Origin: Folioceros fuciformis
Lineage: Eukaryota > Anthocerotophyta > Anthocerotopsida > Anthocerotales
Assembly (NCBI GenBank): GCA_049999805.1
Contig: JBNGIO010005950.1
Coordinates: forward strand, 1 to 23,293
Reading direction: 5' to 3'
Length of the DNA stretch: 23,293 nucleotides
Position numbers and translations under genes: made by a program. The stretch's first letter is position 1; every line of letters begins with the position of its first letter. Under the pieces are notes generated by a model. The model saw only the letters and a list, made by a program, of their open reading frames with translations. It did no database searches and was not told the origin of the DNA. Positions 20,001 to 23,293 of the stretch are shown here, piece by piece.

Positions 20001-21747
20001 AGCAGTTTTGTCATTTCCATGATGGATTGGGTTTTCATACTGCTGTTTGAACCTGCAACGACCAACAGTTATTAGCTGGCTATATGGCAGATGTGCTTCA
20101 AGACCAGGACCGTTCAATAAATAGGAATCTAGCATCCAGCAGATCAAAAGCATCCCAAAAGGTAATGAGATTACAGATTAGGCAATGAGCACAGGTGCTG
20201 TATTGGAGCCAAGGTACTCACTCTCTCCAATCACCAAAGAGGTGTGGGCAGCAGAAGTCAAAAAGGGCCCACATCTCCTGACCATGTGAACATGAGCTTC
20301 CTACGATAAGCCCCCAGTTGCAGATTTCATAAACCAAGAACTCCAAGTGACAGAGAAGAAGAAAAAATCGCACCCGAAGATTGTTCTGGATAGGTGTCCC
20401 GGAGAGAATAATGCGGTGAGAGCTTGGAATTTCACGTAAGCTTCTAGCACGCTCTGTGTTATGGTTCTTAATGAGATGACCCTGTCACAGACATGACAGC
20501 GCATAGTCAGACCAGCTGGCTACACTAGCTACCACTGTCGACAACTCGAAGGACAAGTTTGATCATGAAAGAAGTGGAAGCGCAGGCAAGAGCGAGGATG
20601 GGATTGTTACCTCATCCAGAATAACATAATCCCAAGAGATGTTAGATTCACATTGACCCTCGCCAGTAGACTCGCCTTTCAGTGTCTTCCAGTTCACTCG
20701 CACAATGTCATAGGTGGTCACGAGAACCCCGCCAAACTGAAGACAGGAGAGGGCAGGCACAAGGTAAGGTAGAAGCCATTCTGCAGAACCATGATTGACA
20801 CAGCACACCTTCTCCTGATTCAGAAAGCATCGAGAACATTAAAACCAATGGACCACAGTTGCCTTCTCCCACCCTTAGCACATGATGCAGTGCAGCGTTT
20901 CGAACAGACAACACAGAGCCAGAGTAGCTGCAGACGAAGATGAACCAGCCTCAGCGGACATCACAAACGAAGGCAGAAGAAGCGAAGCTCAGGTAGCACG
21001 CCACTCACTCTCTGGTTCTTCCGCCGAGGTCAACAGCTGATAGCTCTTTAATCCAGTGTGCAATCAGTGTTTTGGGCGCAACAATCAGCGCACGCTTGAT
21101 CAGCTGAGAGAGGAACAGACCAGCGAGGAATGCTGAAATCTGCAAAGCTCAAGGAGCAGCCAACATGCGAAATTAGGCTGCACGCCGAAACCAAAGAAGT
21201 CCAAACTATCTCAGCCCCGAGCTAAGAACTTCACCTGTCTCGTTTTGCCGAGTCCCATGTCATCCCCCAGAATGCCTCCCGTCCGTCTGACATGCAATTT
21301 CCAGAGCCAGCAGATCCCTTCTCGCTGGTGCGGGTAAAGATTACCTGCGATGTTGACAGGCAGGCAGTAGGCCTGACCTTTATCCTCCAGTGTAATTTCC
21401 CCGTTGGCTGAGACAGCGTTAGTCTCTCGAGACTGGACATGACTTTCAGAGGGCCTTGGCTTGACACTAGAGCTCTGGCCGTGTTCCCGTATGAGGTGAG
21501 TGGATATCTGAACGGCCTGTTTCTCAGTCTCCGGAGCTTTTGCAAATTCAATTGACCATTTCGCAATAGGAGCATGAGGTTCAGGATCGCTCAATTTCAG
21601 CGACCCGATCCTGTTGAGTAGCTCCTCCTGCTGCAGCTCATGTTGCCTTGAAGGAGCTGCTAGTTCGTGGTCTGAGTCGGAATTGGGGGAACCAGTTAGG
21701 TCCACCACGTGCCGCGGCATCAGTACCGGCTTGGAAGGCCGTGACAT
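17033..21747 (-). CDS. CHR24: SNF2-family ATPase of the CHR24/ERCC6-like (PICH) type, 19 exons
   Basis: A DNA-dependent ATPase/translocase close to Arabidopsis CHR24 and animal ERCC6L (PICH). Exons: 21747-21235, 21139-21009, 20927-20873, 20736-20611, 20481-20374, 20277-20222, 20052-19962, 19830-19696, 19618-19535, 19336-19124, 18964-18893, 18786-18706, 18461-18343, 18253-18142, 18025-17957, 17862-17768, 17647-17516, 17345-17237, 17155-17033, in phase to 807 aa. Motifs: Q-motif-like [26 protein letters not shown] (Lys168); II, DEGH (274-277); [51 protein letters not shown]. Beyond the helicase core are the family's [16 protein letters not shown] and [16 protein letters not shown] blocks. Arg170 follows GKT, where CHR24 has Met. 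Introns 13 and 14 start with GC. The last two exon junctions are the least certain. Confidence 0.9.
18026..18141 (-). other. GC-AG intron in the SNF2 gene (intron 14)
   Basis: The family sequence VYKKQ-VFKGGL is rebuilt only if splicing follows AAGCAG, where the intron begins GCAAGG; the acceptor is CCTGCAG. This is the second GC donor in a row in the same gene. Confidence 0.8.
18254..18342 (-). other. GC-AG intron in the SNF2 gene (intron 13)
   Basis: Exon 13 must end AATCCAAG and exon 14 must begin TGTAGACAAC to give [19 protein letters not shown], the core of motifs V-VI. The intron begins GCAAGTCC and ends ATGCAG. The only nearby GT gives the wrong phase, so a GC donor is required. Confidence 0.85.
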
Positions 21748-23083
21748 GTCTACTTCCCCCTCTCCTCTCCTCTACAAGCGCCCCGGATTAAACACTGAGT
21801 TCCACTAGTCCCATAGCCCCCGCGCGGGAAATCAATTTCGAAGGAACACGAAACACTTGCTGGCTGTGCTTTCCTTACGCTACTCCTATTAGTCTGGACA
21901 ATACAAAAAAGGGTTTTAGGGGAAACCTCATTCTCCCTAGACGCTTTTAGAGGTAAACTCCTCCATTGCAATACCGAAGACCAGGGCTAAGGTAGAAAAC
22001 CTAGTTGCTCGTACCTTCCTACCCTTATTTTGTAAGAAAATGAGCACCTTGTACCTTGGACACCCCTATGCCTCTTAGCCCATGTGTAGGGAAATTGAAA
22101 GTTGAATGAAACAAGGAGGGATGGGGGAGGCTTGCAAGAGTGCAGATTGGGCACACTTGTGCCTTCTGCGTCACCTTGAACCCTATTTTGAAACCCTTAG
22201 CTTGAATCCTATCTGATGTGCAAAAGGAAGGAAGGTGAACGATTAGAAGGTGACGTTTTGCTATGAGAGCCTTATCTTTCTTGTGAGGTGGAGAATCGAC
22301 GCTATGGTTTTTCACTTTCAGCACAAAGTATTTATGTGTGAGGCATCCTTGTGCTTTCAAAAAGTTTTGATACCCCTTTTTGTCATCTTTAGTATGCCAT
22401 ATGTAGGATTTTGATGTCTTATGATAGAAAAATTGAAAGTTTGTCTTTACACACATCCAGAAAGATTGATACCTCAAACCATCGTATAGATTTTCAACAA
22501 CAATAATCATATATTTTTATTCAAATATTATCATTTCATATAAAAACAAGATAACACATTCATTGTATAGTATAATCTTTTTTTCTTTTTTTTACTTTGA
22601 AAGAGAGAAGGGAAAGCGTTAAAGCAATGGGGGCTGGAGCAAAAAAAAATAAAAGTAGTAGGTATCTTATAGCTCAAGAGGAAACGGAAGAGAGTGAAAT
22701 CAATAGAGCCATAGTAGAGCTAAATAAATCTAATGTTACCTTGTAGGTGGACAAAAGTAATGCCCCATAGTGCAAAAAGAAAGCAATGGCCTTGGATCTC
22801 GTTTACTCACTCCACAGCGCTCCACTAACAAATCACTCAACTCCCTCTCACACAACCCTAAACCGTAAAGTAGTCCACCATCCACTGACGACTCACAAAC
22901 CACCTCCTTTGGGTGCCGCTCTTCATTCACGATACTTACACAAGAGTCTGGCGATCTATGCCCCACTGGCTACTACCCTTAACTCAATCTAACAAGCTTG
23001 CTCTTCAAGCCCTCCACAGTTATCTCTCAACACCAGACTTCTTACTATTTACCTCAGTGTCTCTCAAGGCCTTTACCCTAGCC
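21748..23083. other. AT-rich right flank without a recognised gene
   Basis: The first 200 bp should hold the SNF2 promoter. Beyond about 22000 the base composition shifts to AT-rich with A/T runs (22550-22600, 22640-22655). The longest frame is 161 codons on the minus strand (22510-22025). Its translation matches no family I recognise and shows no clear domain. A telomere-like AACCCTAAACC lies at 22854-22864. The texture suggests old repeat or transposon-derived DNA, but no terminal repeats, transposase or reverse-transcriptase motifs were seen. Confidence 0.45.
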
Positions 23084-23293
23084 TTTTTATACTCCGCAGC
23101 TAAGTCACTACTAAAGCAAGGAAATCATACACTTTTTATACTTCGCAGCTAAGTCACTATTAAAGCAGGGAAATCATACACTTTTTATACTCCGCACCTA
23201 AGTCACTACTAAAGCAGGGAAATCATACACTTTTTATACTCCGCACCTAAGTCACTACTAAAGCAGGGAAATCATACACTTTTTATACTCCGC
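23084..23293. repeat. 49-bp tandem repeat array, cut by the window edge
   Basis: TTTTTATACT(C/T)CGCA recurs at 23084, 23133, 23182, 23231 and 23280, a constant 49-bp spacing over about 4.3 copies. Units share CTAAGTCACTA(C/T)TAAAGCA(A/G)GGAAATCATACAC. Copies differ by only one to three bases, so expansion is recent. The array continues past the end of the window. Confidence 0.95.

Noticed and set aside
21911-21922. Telomere-like GGGTTTTAGGGG upstream of the SNF2 gene
   Set aside because: It has four T rather than the plant three-T unit and is a single copy; too weak to call a telo-box or an interstitial telomere.
1-23293. CRISPR arrays, operons, prophage or toxin-antitoxin systems
   Set aside because: The spliced, monocistronic gene structure is eukaryotic. 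The tandem arrays lack the spacer-repeat pattern, and no prokaryotic mobile or defence genes were seen.

Overview
This is a nuclear chromosome segment of a green plant. The evidence is plant-restricted families (RETICULATA/DUF3411, DUF1685, the LSF2 class of phosphoglucan phosphatase), many GT-AG introns and a telo-box-like motif. The introns are short: about 74-265 nt in the models below and mostly near 110 nt. Together with mixed base composition and compact spacing, this suggests a small-genome streptophyte such as a bryophyte, a lycophyte or a streptophyte alga, rather than a typical seed plant. The species cannot be fixed from the sequence.

Seven genes were reconstructed by matching splice phase and conserved family motifs, and they alternate strictly in direction. 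(1) A DUF1685 protein (minus, 1971-827) is interrupted by a 100-N assembly gap. (2) An organellar RadA/Sms recombination ATPase (plus, 2173-5275) has 15 exons and 546 codons. (3) A SAM-domain protein (minus, 7871-5627) has 2 exons and 690 codons. (4) A CDK5RAP1/MiaB-type tRNA methylthiotransferase (plus, 8817-11129) has 4 exons and 677 codons. (5) An LSF2-like plastid glucan phosphatase (minus, 12684-11540) has 4 exons and 276 codons. (6) A RETICULATA-like chloroplast membrane protein (plus, 14310-16624) has 7 exons and 451 codons. (7) A CHR24/PICH (ERCC6-like) SNF2 ATPase (minus, 21747-17033) has 19 exons and 807 codons. Each multi-exon model closes in phase from ATG to stop.

Intergenic space comprises a repeat-bearing left flank (1-826), a 201-bp divergent promoter (1972-2172), compact convergent 3' junctions, a 1.6-kb divergent spacer (12685-14309) and a right flank of about 1.5 kb (21748-23293). 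The right flank turns AT-rich and ends inside a 49-bp tandem array. The convergent spacer at 16625-17032 carries two families of short degenerate repeats.

The genes do not form a pathway. Four of the seven (RadA, LSF2, RETICULATA-like and probably the methylthiotransferase) belong to families that act in organelles. No dedicated defence, mobile or biosynthetic system was found. The best second-look items are non-canonical GC-AG introns (3 of 45), a stop-free 81-nt intron in the methylthiotransferase, a possible poison exon in the SNF2 gene, and the repeat arrays.
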